Source: Shewanella cyperi
GTDB lineage: Bacteria > Pseudomonadota > Gammaproteobacteria > Enterobacterales > Shewanellaceae
Assembly (NCBI RefSeq): GCF_017354985.1
Contig: NZ_CP071501.1
Coordinates: forward strand, 3,945,001-4,009,000
Direction: 5' to 3'
DNA: 64,000 nt
Under the pieces are notes generated by a model, which saw only the letters and a program-made list of their open reading frames with translations, searched no databases and had not been told where the DNA came from. Of this stretch, positions 36,033 to 46,367 are shown piece by piece; positions within the stretch are counted from its first letter, which is position 1, and every line of letters begins with the position of its first letter. A program made the translations under genes and the position numbers.

Positions 36033-38045
36033 ATGGACATTGATCTGAGCCAATTCAGCCAAGTGTTCTTTGAGGAAAGCATTGAAGGACTGGCCGTCAT
36101 GGAGTCCGAGCTGCTGAAACTCGACATAGCGGCGCCGGAGCCCGAAACCATTAATACCATTTTTCGGGCGGCGCATTCTATCAAGGGCGGCAGCGCCACC
36201 TTTGGCTTTACCTCAGTGGCCAATTTCACCCACCTGCTGGAAACCCTGCTGGATCAGATCCGTGATGGTCAACGGCAAATGACAGCCGAACATGTGGATC
36301 TCCTGCTGGCGTCGGTGGATTTGCTGCGCGGCATGATAGATGCCCTGATGAACAAGGGCGACTATGACAATGACAAGGCCCAGCAACTGCAGCAGCGGCT
36401 AAGCAAATTGTTGGCTGAGGATGCCAAAAGCCCAACAAAACAAGTCGACGCCCTGCCGCCTGCAGAAGAACAGCCAAATGGTTGGCAAATTGAATTTGTG
36501 GCCGGAGTCGACATTCTGCGCTGTGGCAACGATCCCCAGTTGATGTTCGCCGAATTGCGTGAAAAGGGCGAGCTTGATGTCCGGCTGCAAGCTTCACAAC
36601 TTCCCCCATGGCATGATTTTGATCCCGAGAGCTGTTATCTGAGTTGGCAATTGACGCTGCATGCCAATGTCTCCCTGGACGAGGTCAAGGAGGTATTTGA
36701 ATGGGTGGAGGATGAATGTCAGATTCGCTATCAGCCCCTCTTTGAAGCAGAACCGACCACTGAAGCCCCTATTGCCGAAGACACGGCTGTCGACAAGCCG
36801 CTTGTCAAAGCCCCGGACTTAAAGTCCGTCCCGCAAAACAAGGGCAATGAAAGCAGTTCCATCCGGGTCAGCACAGAAAAAATCGACATGCTGATCAACA
36901 TGGTGGGCGAACTGGTTATCACCCAGGCCATGCTGGGCCAAATAGGCCGTCAGGATGAGATAGGCCCCGAGTCCATGTTGCTGTTGCAACAGGGGCTGGA
37001 ACAACTGGCATCACACACCCGGGATTTGCAGGAAAGCGTAATGCAGATCCGCATGCTGCCCATCAGTTTTGCCTTTAACCGCTTCCCCCGCCTGGTACGT
37101 GACATAGGCCAGCAACTGAACAAAAAGGTCGAGCTGGAACTCAAGGGGGAAGACACCGAGCTGGACAAGACGGTGCTGGAAAAAATTGTCGACCCCATGG
37201 TGCACCTGGTGCGCAACTCCCTGGACCATGGCCTGGAAAGCCCGGAAACCAGACGCAAGTTCGGCAAGGCCGAGACAGGTACCATCACACTCAATGCCTT
37301 TCATCAGGGCGGCAACATAGTTATAGAAATTACCGATGATGGTGCCGGCCTCAATACCGCCAAGATCCTGGCCAAGGCCCGTGAAAAAGGTCTGGTGGGC
37401 GCCGACGAAGAACTCAGCGATGAGGCGATTCACCAGCTGATATTCAAGCCAGGATTTTCCACCGCCGACGCAGTGTCAGACCTTTCCGGTCGCGGTGTGG
37501 GCATGGATGTGGTCAAACGCAATATCCATGAACTCAACGGCAGCATAGAACTGAGCTCCCAGCCGGGCAAAGGCAGCCGCATTACCATACGTTTGCCTCT
37601 CACCCTGGCCATTCTCGACGGCCAGCTGGTGCGCATAGGCCGGCACATCTATGTGGTGCCACTGGTCTCAATTTATGAATCGTTGCAGGTCGCGCCCAGC
37701 CGTATCAATCGCCTGGGCGAAGGTCAGGAACTGATTCGGTTAAGGGACGAATACCTGCCCGTGGTTAAGGTGCATCAGGTGTTCAACCATGATGCCGAGG
37801 CCCGTGAAATCAAAGATGGCTTGGTGATGGTAGTCGACAACAGCAATGAAAAAGTGGGCCTCCTGGTGGATGAACTGTTGGCCCAGCAGCAAGTGGTGAT
37901 CAAAAGCCTGGAGGATAACTACACCCGCATCCCCGGCATTTCGGGTGCCACCATACTGGGGGATGGCACGGTAGCGCTGATCATCGATGTTGCGGGTCTG
38001 GTGAATCTCGCCGGACTGCGCAATGGCAAAGAGCATGCAGCATAA
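36033..38045 (+). CDS. cheA: Chemotaxis histidine kinase CheA
   Basis: A 670-residue CheA. The N-terminal HPt domain has the phosphorylation site His48 (FRAAHSIKGGSATFGF). After a linker and a middle domain comes the P3 dimerisation segment (VSTEKIDMLINMVGELVITQAML). The HATPase follows with LVRNSLDHGLES (N box) and GRGVGMDVVKRNI (G box), then a C-terminal CheW-like P5 domain (ILDGQLVRIGRHIYVVPL). All catalytic elements are intact. Confidence 0.96.
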   Translation: MDIDLSQFSQVFFEESIEGLAVMESELLKLDIAAPEPETINTIFRAAHSIKGGSATFGFTSVANFTHLLETLLDQIRDGQRQMTAEHVDLLLASVDLLRGMIDALMNKGDYDNDKAQQLQQRLSKLLAEDAKSPTKQVDALPPAEEQPNGWQIEFVAGVDILRCGNDPQLMFAELREKGELDVRLQASQLPPWHDFDPESCYLSWQLTLHANVSLDEVKEVFEWVEDECQIRYQPLFEAEPTTEAPIAEDTAVDKPLVKAPDLKSVPQNKGNESSSIRVSTEKIDMLINMVGELVITQAMLGQIGRQDEIGPESMLLLQQGLEQLASHTRDLQESVMQIRMLPISFAFNRFPRLVRDIGQQLNKKVELELKGEDTELDKTVLEKIVDPMVHLVRNSLDHGLESPETRRKFGKAETGTITLNAFHQGGNIVIEITDDGAGLNTAKILAKAREKGLVGADEELSDEAIHQLIFKPGFSTADAVSDLSGRGVGMDVVKRNIHELNGSIELSSQPGKGSRITIRLPLTLAILDGQLVRIGRHIYVVPLVSIYESLQVAPSRINRLGEGQELIRLRDEYLPVVKVHQVFNHDAEAREIKDGLVMVVDNSNEKVGLLVDELLAQQQVVIKSLEDNYTRIPGISGATILGDGTVALIIDVAGLVNLAGLRNGKEHAA

Positions 38046-38057
38046 GGAACGCTGACT

Positions 38058-38594
38058 ATGGCAGACATAACACTGGAGCAACAGACAGAGGCAAATCAAC
38101 AGTACCTCAGTTTTGTCATGGCCGGGGAAGAATACGGGCTGGATATATTGTCGGTGCAGGAAATCCGCGGTTGGGAAGCCACAACCGTGCTGCCCAATGC
38201 CCCCGTTTATGTCAAAGGGGTCATTAACCTGCGCGGCACCATAGTGCCAATCATAGATTTACGGCAAAAGTTCGGTATCAAGACCCTGGAATACGGCGCA
38301 ACCACAGTAGTGATAGTGGTCAAGGTTGCCCTGGAACAAAGCCAGAAGGTGATTGGCATAGTGGTCGATGCCGTGTCCGACGTATTCAGCATTGACCAGG
38401 ACGAAATCCGCCAGGCCCCTGACTTTGGTGCCGAGACCGATCTGAAATTTATCAAGGGGTTGGCCAATGTGCAGGACAAGATGGTGATACTGCTGGAAAT
38501 CAACCGCTTGCTTGGCAGCGACATGCTGCCGGACCCCGCCACCTTAAGCAACATTCTGAACTCACTGGATCTGCCTCAGGCCGCCAGTGCCTGA
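38058..38594 (+). CDS. cheW: Chemotaxis coupling protein CheW
   Basis: A 178-residue adaptor that joins receptors to CheA. YLSFVMAGEEYGLDILSVQEIRGW and VKGVINLRGTIVPIIDLRQKFG are CheW signatures. It is in the operon after cheA, before the receptor. Confidence 0.95.
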   Translation: MADITLEQQTEANQQYLSFVMAGEEYGLDILSVQEIRGWEATTVLPNAPVYVKGVINLRGTIVPIIDLRQKFGIKTLEYGATTVVIVVKVALEQSQKVIGIVVDAVSDVFSIDQDEIRQAPDFGAETDLKFIKGLANVQDKMVILLEINRLLGSDMLPDPATLSNILNSLDLPQAASA

Positions 38595-38615
38595 ACCCAC
38601 ACGAGAGGATCTAAC

Positions 38616-41201
38616 ATGGACGCAGGAATCAAGCCCCTGATGGGTAATCATCCCCTGACGCTGGCAGGTGTAATCACACTGACAATTGCTTTGTTACTGG
38701 GCCTGGTCGGTCAGACGGGCAGCTATGTTATCGCTACCCAGGCGCTGGCGCTGGCCTTGCTGCTGACAGGCATTGCCCGCCAGGGACGCTGGCATACTCA
38801 AGTCCGCGCGGCTCTGGATGCCATAGCCGACGCCCTGGACAGGGACAGCATAGGGCAACTGGGTCAGTATGAGATCCCAGGCTGGGAAAGCTTCGGAGCC
38901 AGGTTCAGGCAATGGTGGCAGGCACAGCAACAACGCAAAGCCACCCTTAAGGCCCTGGATATTTGTCAGGCCAACGTGATGCTGGCGACCCCGGAAGGTG
39001 AAATTGTCTACTTCAACCACTCACTGAAAAAGACCCTCACCGAAGCCGAAGAGGACATTCGTCAGGTGCTGCCGGATTTCAGCGTTTCCCACCTCAACGG
39101 CGCCAACATGGATGACTTCCATCGCAACCCAGCCCATCAGCGCAAGTTGATCAGCTCACTGAAGAGCGTCTATGCCACCCGCATCAAGGTAGGCAGCCGC
39201 ACCTTCAGCCTGATAGCCTCCCCCGTGTTCGACGAGCAGCAACTACGCATCGCCACTGTGGTCGAATGGCAGGATCTGACCGAAAGCCTGGCCAAGCAGG
39301 AAGAGGCCGAAAAACTGCAAAGGGAAACCACCCGCATCAAACAGGCTTTGGACGTGTGCCAGGCCAATGTGATGATGGCCGATGAAAACTACAACATCAC
39401 TTATTTCAACAAGTCCCTGGTGGAAATGCTGACCAGCAATGAAAAGCAGCTGCAGCAATCCATCAGCCGCTTTGAGGTTGCCCGCCTGATGGGCGCCAAC
39501 ATAGATATTTTCCATCAACATCCTGAGCACCAGCGGCAACTGCTGGATAAACTGACCAGCAGTTACCAAGCCAGGATCAAGGTGGCGGGGCTCACCTTCA
39601 ACCTGATAGCCACGCCGGTATTCGACAATGGCAAACGCACGGGGACAGTGGTTGAGTGGCGCGATATGACGCAACAACTGGAACGGGAGGAGCGGGAGCA
39701 GCGCCTGGCGGAAGAAAATGCCCGCATCAGGCAAGCGCTGGACAATGTGTCGTCCAATACCATGGTGGCCGACAATGACTGCAACATCATCTATCTCAAT
39801 GGCGCGGTGCAGAACATGTTCAAAACCGCCCAAAAAGATATCAACCGGGACCTGCCCAATTTCAATGCAGATAGGCTCATAGGCCAGAACATAGACCTGT
39901 TCCACAAGCATCCGGCCCACCAACGCAACATTCTCGGCGGCCTCAGTTCAACCTACGACAGCCAGCTCAAGGTGGGTGGCCGCACCTTCAGGATCATCGC
40001 CAACCCCATTCACGACGCCAACGGCCAGCGAATTGGCACAGTGGTGGAATGGTCCGATAGAACCGCCGAAGTGGCCATAGAGCACGAGATTGACGGCATA
40101 ATCGCGGCCGCCAGTGCCGGCGATCTGAGCCAGCGCATCGCCACCGAAGATAAGGCCGGCTTTTTCCTCAACCTGTCCAAGGGACTCAACAGCCTGGTGA
40201 CCATAGCCGACAACGTGATATCCGATGTGGCCGATGTTCTCGACGGCCTGGCCAAGGGGGATCTGACCCGCAAGATCCAGGGGGACTACCAGGGGCAATT
40301 CGGCAAGCTGAAAACAGACGCCAACGCCACAGTCACCCGCCTGACCGAAGTTTTGATGGGGATCAGCGAATCGGCCAATACCGTCACCTCGGGTGCCGAG
40401 GAAATCGCCCAGGGCAACACGGATCTCAGCCAGCGCACCGAAGAACAAGCGGCCTCGCTGGAAGAAACCGCCTCCAGCATGGAACAGATGACCGCGACCG
40501 TGAAGCAAAGCGCCGAGAATGCCACCCTGGCCAACAAGCTGGCCCAGGAGGCCAGCAACAAGGCCAACCACGGCGGCAAGGTGGTCAAGCAAGCCGTGTC
40601 GGCCATGGAAGCCATCAATGACTCCAGCAAACGCATTGCCGATATCATCAGCGTCATAGATGAAATCGCCTTCCAGACCAATCTGTTGGCGCTCAATGCC
40701 GCGGTGGAAGCCGCCCGCGCCGGTGAGCAGGGCCGCGGCTTTGCCGTGGTGGCCGGTGAAGTTCGCAACCTGGCCCAGCGCAGTGCCGGTGCCGCCAAGG
40801 AAATCAAGGAATTGATCCGCGACAGCGTGAACAAGGTCAACGACGGCACCTCGCTGGTGAATCAATCCGGCTCGACCCTGCAGGAGATAGTCCAGGCCGT
40901 CTCCAAGGTGGCCGATATGATCAGCCAGATAAGCATAGCCGCCGAGCAGCAGGCATCAGGGATCCAGGAGGTTAACAAGGCCGTCGCCCAAATGGATGAA
41001 ATGACCCAACAAAACGCCGCCCTGGTGGAGGAGGTGTCAGCCGCCGGTGATGCCATGGCCGAGCAGGCCCGCAATATGAAACGTCAGCTGGGCTTTTTCA
41101 GAACCGGGGACCATGCCGCCGCGCCACTGGCGTTGGTATCCGGCGATAAACGCCCGGTGGCCAGTTTCAAGGCCAGCAAGGAGGAGTGGCACGAATTCTA
41201 A
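38616..41201 (+). CDS. Chemoreceptor (methyl-accepting protein) with three tandem PAS domains
   Basis: An 861-residue receptor. Two adjacent hydrophobic segments near the N-terminus (about residues 15-52) suggest a membrane hairpin with almost no periplasmic sensor. Three PAS modules follow, each repeating FHxxPxHQR at residues 168, 299 and 429 and each ending TVVEW-D-T. They are spaced about 130 residues apart, which implies internal duplication. A HAMP-like region ([25 protein letters not shown]) leads to the signalling domain, whose tip contains [43 protein letters not shown]. Sensing is probably cytoplasmic, of a redox, gas or energy cue. Confidence 0.92.
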   Translation: MDAGIKPLMGNHPLTLAGVITLTIALLLGLVGQTGSYVIATQALALALLLTGIARQGRWHTQVRAALDAIADALDRDSIGQLGQYEIPGWESFGARFRQWWQAQQQRKATLKALDICQANVMLATPEGEIVYFNHSLKKTLTEAEEDIRQVLPDFSVSHLNGANMDDFHRNPAHQRKLISSLKSVYATRIKVGSRTFSLIASPVFDEQQLRIATVVEWQDLTESLAKQEEAEKLQRETTRIKQALDVCQANVMMADENYNITYFNKSLVEMLTSNEKQLQQSISRFEVARLMGANIDIFHQHPEHQRQLLDKLTSSYQARIKVAGLTFNLIATPVFDNGKRTGTVVEWRDMTQQLEREEREQRLAEENARIRQALDNVSSNTMVADNDCNIIYLNGAVQNMFKTAQKDINRDLPNFNADRLIGQNIDLFHKHPAHQRNILGGLSSTYDSQLKVGGRTFRIIANPIHDANGQRIGTVVEWSDRTAEVAIEHEIDGIIAAASAGDLSQRIATEDKAGFFLNLSKGLNSLVTIADNVISDVADVLDGLAKGDLTRKIQGDYQGQFGKLKTDANATVTRLTEVLMGISESANTVTSGAEEIAQGNTDLSQRTEEQAASLEETASSMEQMTATVKQSAENATLANKLAQEASNKANHGGKVVKQAVSAMEAINDSSKRIADIISVIDEIAFQTNLLALNAAVEAARAGEQGRGFAVVAGEVRNLAQRSAGAAKEIKELIRDSVNKVNDGTSLVNQSGSTLQEIVQAVSKVADMISQISIAAEQQASGIQEVNKAVAQMDEMTQQNAALVEEVSAAGDAMAEQARNMKRQLGFFRTGDHAAAPLALVSGDKRPVASFKASKEEWHEF

Positions 41202-41263
41202 ACCGGCTCGGCAAATGACGGAGGGCAGGCATCTTGGTGTTTACATCAGAAAAGGAATTTCCG

Positions 41264-42088
41264 ATGACCGCGGCCAACTTCAATTTTATCAGGGAGTTGG
41301 CCTACGGCCAGACGGGCATAGTGTTGCCGGAGCGTAAAAAACACATGGTCTATTCCCGCCTGTGCCGGCGATTACGTTTGTTGGGCCTGAGGAATTTTGA
41401 CCAGTATTGCGCGCTGCTGCAGACCGAGGAAGCCGAGTTGGGGCAGTTTATTAATGCCCTGACCACCAATCTGACGTCTTTTTTTCGGGAAAGACATCAC
41501 TTTCAATACCTTGAAAATCACTTAATGCCCCTGTGGCAAAAACGCAGCAGCAAGCGTTTAAGGATCTGGTCTTCGGCCTGCTCCTCCGGTGAAGAGCCAT
41601 ACAGCATAGCCATGACCCTGGCGCGCCATTTCAATCGTGGCGGTTGGGATTTGAAGATCCTGGCCACGGACGTGGACACCAATGTGCTGACCCGGGCCGA
41701 GGCCGGCCTGTATTCGGCCGAGGTGCTCGACAGCCTGTCCGAGTCGTTCAGGGACGAGTATTTCAGTCTCCAGCAACACCAGTACCGCATTCACAATGAC
41801 ATCCAAAAGCTGGTTTACTTTCGGCAACTGAATTTGCTGGAATCCTGGCCCATGCAGGGGCCGTTTGATGCCATCTTTTGTCGCAACGTACTGATTTACT
41901 TCGACCAGGATACAAAGCGAAAAATCATCAGCAGGTTCAGAAAGCTGCTCAGCGATGACGGCTTCCTTTTCATCGGTCATTCGGAAACCCTGACCCAGAT
42001 TTCTGATGAGTTTGAGCTGATTGGCCAAACCATCTACAAACCCAGGTTGGCACAATGCGCACAGCCGCAGCTCAGGAGCGCCAGATGA
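41264..42088 (+). CDS. cheR: Chemotaxis methyltransferase CheR
   Basis: A 274-residue enzyme that methylates receptor glutamates with SAM. The CheR N-domain is followed by LTTNLTSFFRERHHF and the SAM site IWSSACSSGEEPYSIAM. DAIFCRNVLIYFD is the usual post-motif. I use the ATG at 41264 because AAGGAA lies seven bases upstream; a GTG at 41234 would add ten residues. Its stop overlaps cheB. Confidence 0.94.
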   Translation: MTAANFNFIRELAYGQTGIVLPERKKHMVYSRLCRRLRLLGLRNFDQYCALLQTEEAELGQFINALTTNLTSFFRERHHFQYLENHLMPLWQKRSSKRLRIWSSACSSGEEPYSIAMTLARHFNRGGWDLKILATDVDTNVLTRAEAGLYSAEVLDSLSESFRDEYFSLQQHQYRIHNDIQKLVYFRQLNLLESWPMQGPFDAIFCRNVLIYFDQDTKRKIISRFRKLLSDDGFLFIGHSETLTQISDEFELIGQTIYKPRLAQCAQPQLRSAR

Positions 42089-43107
42089 TCAAAGTGCTGG
42101 TGGTGGACGACTCGCCGCTGGTGCAGCAGCTGCTCAGCCATATGCTGTCCCAGGCCGAAGATATACAGGTGGTCGGCTGTGCCGGCGATCCCTATGAGGC
42201 CAGGGAAATGATCAAGGCCCTGTCGCCCCACGTGCTGACCCTCGACGTGGAAATGCCCAAAATGGATGGCATAGCCTTTCTGCGCAACCTGATGAAACTC
42301 AGGCCCATGCCTGTGGTAATGATCTCCACCCTGACAGAGAAAGGTGCCGCCATCACGTTGGAAGCGCTGGCATTGGGTGCGGTGGACTATATCTGCAAAC
42401 CCAAGCACGACCTCAGCATTACCCTGTTGGAATACCAGGAAGAATTGTTGGAAAAAGTACGCCTGGCGGCGTCAAGCCGGGTTCACCCACCCAGCCCACC
42501 ACCCCAAATCACCACAGCGCCCGAGGGCAAACTCAAAAATCGGCTGGTCGCCATAGGGGCGTCCACCGGTGGCACCGAGGCCATTCAACGACTGGTGACG
42601 CCGCTGCCGGAAAGCTTTCCGCCGATACTGATAGCCCAGCACATACCAGCGGCCTTCAGCGCCTCCTTTGCCCGTCGATTGGACAGTTATGCCCGGATGA
42701 CGGTTATCGAATCTCGGGGAGGCGAAATAGTTAAACCCGGCATGGTCTATATTGCCCCGGGCCATGCCCACCTGGTGGTCGAACGCCGCGGGGGTCATAT
42801 GTTCACCGCCCTGCGGGATACGGATCCCGTCAATCGCCACAAGCCCTCGGTGGATGTACTGTTCGACAGCGTGGCCGAAATCGGGGCCAAGTCGACCATC
42901 GGCGTGTTGCTGACGGGTATGGGCCGGGACGGCGCCAGGGGCCTGATGAACCTGCGCCAACAGGGTGGTTACACCCTGGCCCAGGATGAGGCCAGTTGCG
43001 TGGTCTGGGGTATGCCGGGGGCGGCGGTGGAACTGGGCGCAGCCTGTGAGCAGGTGCATCTGGACCGCATGGCGGGCCGCTTGTTGCAACTGCTCAAGTC
43101 CGACTAG
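42085..43107 (+). CDS. cheB: Chemotaxis methylesterase/glutamine deamidase CheB
   Basis: A 340-residue enzyme with an N-terminal receiver (Asp54 in LDVEMPKMDG) and a C-terminal methylesterase with the catalytic Ser in GASTGGTEAI, His in AQHIPAAFS and Asp in GMGRDGARG. It opposes CheR to give adaptation. The start at 42085 (MIKVLVVDDSP) has AGGAG upstream and overlaps cheR in ATGA. It ends the operon; no cheD or cheZ follows. Confidence 0.95.
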   Translation: MIKVLVVDDSPLVQQLLSHMLSQAEDIQVVGCAGDPYEAREMIKALSPHVLTLDVEMPKMDGIAFLRNLMKLRPMPVVMISTLTEKGAAITLEALALGAVDYICKPKHDLSITLLEYQEELLEKVRLAASSRVHPPSPPPQITTAPEGKLKNRLVAIGASTGGTEAIQRLVTPLPESFPPILIAQHIPAAFSASFARRLDSYARMTVIESRGGEIVKPGMVYIAPGHAHLVVERRGGHMFTALRDTDPVNRHKPSVDVLFDSVAEIGAKSTIGVLLTGMGRDGARGLMNLRQQGGYTLAQDEASCVVWGMPGAAVELGAACEQVHLDRMAGRLLQLLKSD

Positions 43108-43117
43108 CCGTGGTCAA

Positions 43118-44170
43118 TCAGGGCTCTTGCGGCCACTCGCCGTTGTCCATGGGGCGAACCCAGGCCTGGGAAAACCAATAATAACCACTGTGACTGCGAC
43201 TGGGTGCGGTGCAATTGTAGCGCGAGCGCCCGGGGGGCAGATCACGAGCGGCCTGAATACGCATCCGCTGACCATCCAGCCATTCGGGCTTTTGCGGACC
43301 TTGACCCGAGACATAACACATCATCTGCAGCGGATTGAAATCCTGGGTATCCAGGGTCAATTCCAGCAGGGGACGACGCTCGTCCACAGCCAATTGGGGA
43401 TTGCTGCGGTTCTGCTTCAGCACGGGCATATTAAGGCTGCTCAGCTTGGTTTTCAGCTCTCCCAATTCTCCATAACGCCCGCCCACGGGAAAACGTGGCA
43501 AGGCGGTCAAGGCCGAATACTTACCGGCGGCACCCGACTGTTGACCAAAGCCGACAAAGCCTTGCTTTTCCAGCCATAACTGTAAGTCCGCATTGTATTC
43601 ACCATAGGGATAGGCGAACAGTTTCAAACTCTTGCCGCTGATTTTCTCGATTTCGGCCTCGGTGTTAAGAATATTGGTTTCCATACGCGCCAACCAGGCG
43701 GCGGCATCTTCCCCCGGCAAGCGACGGATCAGGTGCTCGTGGCCATAGCTGTGATTGGCCAGATCCACCCCCGAGGCCGCCAGGCGCTTGAGTGTTTCGC
43801 GACTCATCATGCCACCAAAGCCCTTGTCCATGGGTTCAATGGCGACAAACAGGGTGTAGGGGAATCCGTATTGTTTTAGTATGGGGTCCGCATTGTCGGC
43901 TATGTTCTGGTAACCATCGTCAAAGGTGATGGCGACCGTTTTGGGCGATAGTACCGAGCCCTCCCTTATGGCTTCGACCAGGCGACTCAGGGGCACCACC
44001 TTGAAGTCATTGGCGGCCAAATAGGCCATATGCTCGGCAAACTGCGCCACGGACACGCTGGTGGCCGCCGGAGTATTGTCGGCAACATGATGGTACTGCA
44101 GGATCACGGCGGCCCGCGCCGGGATGGACAACAACAACAGCAGGACAGCAGCAAAGCAAGACCGCAACAT
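43118..44170 (-). CDS. Exported polysaccharide deacetylase (NodB/PgaB-like)
   Basis: A 350-residue protein with signal peptide (cleavage after PARA, residue 20) and a carbohydrate esterase 4 domain. Metal and catalytic motifs are AITFDDGYQN near residue 80 and LANHSYGHEHL near 140, with FAYPYGEYN further on. It probably removes N-acetyl groups from a cell-surface polysaccharide. About 100 C-terminal residues lie outside the fold. It starts back to back with the MATE gene; their start codons share a CATG. Confidence 0.85.
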   Translation of the reverse strand: MLRSCFAAVLLLLLSIPARAAVILQYHHVADNTPAATSVSVAQFAEHMAYLAANDFKVVPLSRLVEAIREGSVLSPKTVAITFDDGYQNIADNADPILKQYGFPYTLFVAIEPMDKGFGGMMSRETLKRLAASGVDLANHSYGHEHLIRRLPGEDAAAWLARMETNILNTEAEIEKISGKSLKLFAYPYGEYNADLQLWLEKQGFVGFGQQSGAAGKYSALTALPRFPVGGRYGELGELKTKLSSLNMPVLKQNRSNPQLAVDERRPLLELTLDTQDFNPLQMMCYVSGQGPQKPEWLDGQRMRIQAARDLPPGRSRYNCTAPSRSHSGYYWFSQAWVRPMDNGEWPQEP

Positions 44171-45527
44171 GAATAGTAACCTTCTGAATATGATGAATAT
44201 ATCTTCCCTGTGGCGGGACAGCACCAAACATAAGGCGCTATTTGCCCTGGCATTGCCCATGATGCTGTCCAATATCACAGTTCCCTTGCTGGGCTTGGTG
44301 GATACGGCCGTCATTGGCCATTTGAGCGACGCCTATTATTTGGGAGCCGTGGCCTTTGGGTCAATGGTGATCACCCTGATTGTCTGGTTGCTCGGCTTTT
44401 TACGCATGGCCACCACGGGTCTGGTGGCTCAGGCCTGGGGCGCTGGCAATCATAAAGCTCAGGCCCAAACCCTGTGGCAGGGTCTGGCGCTGGCGGCCCT
44501 GCTGGGACTTGGGATCCTGCTGCTGCAATCCCCCCTGTGGCAGCTGGCACTCTGGTGCGCGGACGCCAGTCCCGAGGTCAGCCATTTTGGCAGTCAGTAC
44601 TTTGCCATTCGAATCTGGTCGCAACCCCTGGCGCTGGCCAATCTGGTGATGCTCGGTTGGTTATTGGGCCGAGGTCGTTCCAAGGCCGCCATGTGGCAAC
44701 TGATAGTCTCCAACCTCGCCAATATAGCCCTGGATCTGTTGTTTGTACTGGGATTCCATTGGGGGATCAGCGGCGCAGCCCTGGCTTCGGTACTGGCAGA
44801 TCTGTTTGCCTTTTTGCTGTTGGCCACCCTCACCCGCCGGGAATTGATGGCCATCAACAGCCTCGCCCTCCCTAACTGGCATAGCCTGCAGCAGGGTATG
44901 GGCCGACTGCTGCGGCTGAATCTGGATATTTTTATCCGCAGCCTGTGCCTGCAGGCCGCCTTCGCCTTTATGACCTTCAAGGGGGCAGGCCTCGGCGATG
45001 TGCAGCTGGCGGCCAATGCCGTGCTCTTGAACCTTATGATGCTGATTGCTTATGCCCTGGATGGGATTGCCTATTACGCCGAAGTGCAGACGGGCAACGC
45101 CATAGGCCGACGTGACAATGTCGGTTTGCAACAAGGTGTGGTGCTGGCCTTCTTTTGGTCAGCCGTGTTTGCCCTGTTGTTTTCCCTCACCTTTCTGCTG
45201 CTGGGCCCCTGGATGATAGCCCTGCTGACGGATATAACCGAGGTCAGAACCGAAGCCAATCGGCTGCTACCCTGGCTTATTGGCCTGCCCCTGCTGGGAT
45301 TTGGCTGCTTCCTGTTTGATGGCGTCTATATCGGCGCCTCCAAGGGACGGGTGATGCGCAACGGCATGCTGCTTGCCTGCGCCGGGGTATTTTTCCCCAT
45401 CTGGTGGTTAAGTCAGGATTGGGGCAATGGGGCTCTGTGGCTCGCCCTGTCTTGCTTTATGTTGGCCCGCAGCCTGAGCCTGGGCGGGCATTATTTGCTG
45501 ACCCGCCACAATTTCGAACGGACATAA
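44169..45527 (+). CDS. dinF: MATE family efflux transporter (DinF-like)
   Basis: A 452-residue multidrug and toxin extrusion carrier with 12 predicted segments. The N-terminal FALALPMMLSNITVPLLGLVDTAVIGHL and the FLRMATTGLVAQAWGAGN motif are typical of the DinF branch. It exports cationic or oxidised compounds with a sodium or proton gradient. The start at 44169 has no strong ribosome site, so ATGs a few codons later are possible. The gene is not SOS-linked here; no LexA box was seen. Confidence 0.87.
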   Translation: MNSNLLNMMNISSLWRDSTKHKALFALALPMMLSNITVPLLGLVDTAVIGHLSDAYYLGAVAFGSMVITLIVWLLGFLRMATTGLVAQAWGAGNHKAQAQTLWQGLALAALLGLGILLLQSPLWQLALWCADASPEVSHFGSQYFAIRIWSQPLALANLVMLGWLLGRGRSKAAMWQLIVSNLANIALDLLFVLGFHWGISGAALASVLADLFAFLLLATLTRRELMAINSLALPNWHSLQQGMGRLLRLNLDIFIRSLCLQAAFAFMTFKGAGLGDVQLAANAVLLNLMMLIAYALDGIAYYAEVQTGNAIGRRDNVGLQQGVVLAFFWSAVFALLFSLTFLLLGPWMIALLTDITEVRTEANRLLPWLIGLPLLGFGCFLFDGVYIGASKGRVMRNGMLLACAGVFFPIWWLSQDWGNGALWLALSCFMLARSLSLGGHYLLTRHNFERT

Positions 45528-45528
45528 A

Positions 45529-45552
45529 AAAACGCGGCCTTGGCCGCGTTTT
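45529..45552. terminator. Bidirectional terminator between dinF and nfuA
   Basis: AAAACGCGGCC and GGCCGCGTTTT pair around TT, with A and T tracts on either side, ending convergent genes. Confidence 0.9.
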
Positions 45553-45567
45553 CAACGAAGTTCACTC

Positions 45568-46146
45568 TTACTGGTAAGAGTGATCGCCGTGTTGGTGATC
45601 GGTCACGTCGCGCACACCGGACAGTTCGCCCGGGAACATATCCAGCAGCTGCTTCTCAATACCATCCTTGAGGGTCACGTCCACCATGGAACAACCGTTA
45701 CAGCCACCGCCAAATTGCAGCACGGCTACGCCCTCAGCGGTGATTTCCACCAGCATGACATTACCGCCATGGCTGGCCAGCTGAGGATTGATCTCGGATT
45801 GGATCACATACTCAATACGCTCAACCAGGGGAGCATCACCGGCCACCTTGCGCATCTTGGCATTGGGGGCCTTGAGGGTCAGCTGTGAACCCAACTGATC
45901 GCTGACGAAATCTATACTGGCATCCTCGAGGAAGGGCGCGCTCTTTTCATCCACCATGGCGTTGAAACCATTGAACTCCAGTTCAATATCATCATCTTCC
46001 ACTGCATCGGGAGGGCAGTAGGACACACCGCACTCGGCATGGGCCGTGCCGGGGCTGATAACGAATACGCGGATATTGGTGCCTTCTGGCTGATCGGCCA
46101 GCAACTTCACAAAGTGCGCCTGGGCGGCTTCGGAAATGGTAATCAT
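45568..46146 (-). CDS. nfuA: Fe/S biogenesis protein NfuA
   Basis: A 192-residue carrier of [4Fe-4S] clusters. An N-terminal degenerate A-type domain (residues 1-95) joins the Nfu domain with the cluster-binding CNGC pair (Cys149 and Cys152, [10 protein letters not shown]). The length matches E. coli NfuA (191). It delivers clusters to apoproteins under oxidative stress or iron limitation. In E. coli it neighbours comF (gntX) and bioH; here a peptidase gene lies between. Confidence 0.96.
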   Translation of the reverse strand: MITISEAAQAHFVKLLADQPEGTNIRVFVISPGTAHAECGVSYCPPDAVEDDDIELEFNGFNAMVDEKSAPFLEDASIDFVSDQLGSQLTLKAPNAKMRKVAGDAPLVERIEYVIQSEINPQLASHGGNVMLVEITAEGVAVLQFGGGCNGCSMVDVTLKDGIEKQLLDMFPGELSGVRDVTDHQHGDHSYQ

Positions 46147-46367
46147 GTAGAGCTTGCTCCCGGCAGGATAAACCTGAGTGAATTACTAAGAATTAGGCTT
46201 ATCATACTCCCCTTGCCGGCCGGAGTGTAGTCCCAAGGCTCCGGAGCCGGGGCAAAAAATCCCCAACAGCCGCGTCGCATTCGGTAGCTCCGGACATAGC
46301 GGTTGGCATACACCATCCCAAGCTGTTAATTTAAAAGCCATTACAAATACAAAAATAGAAATTCGCC

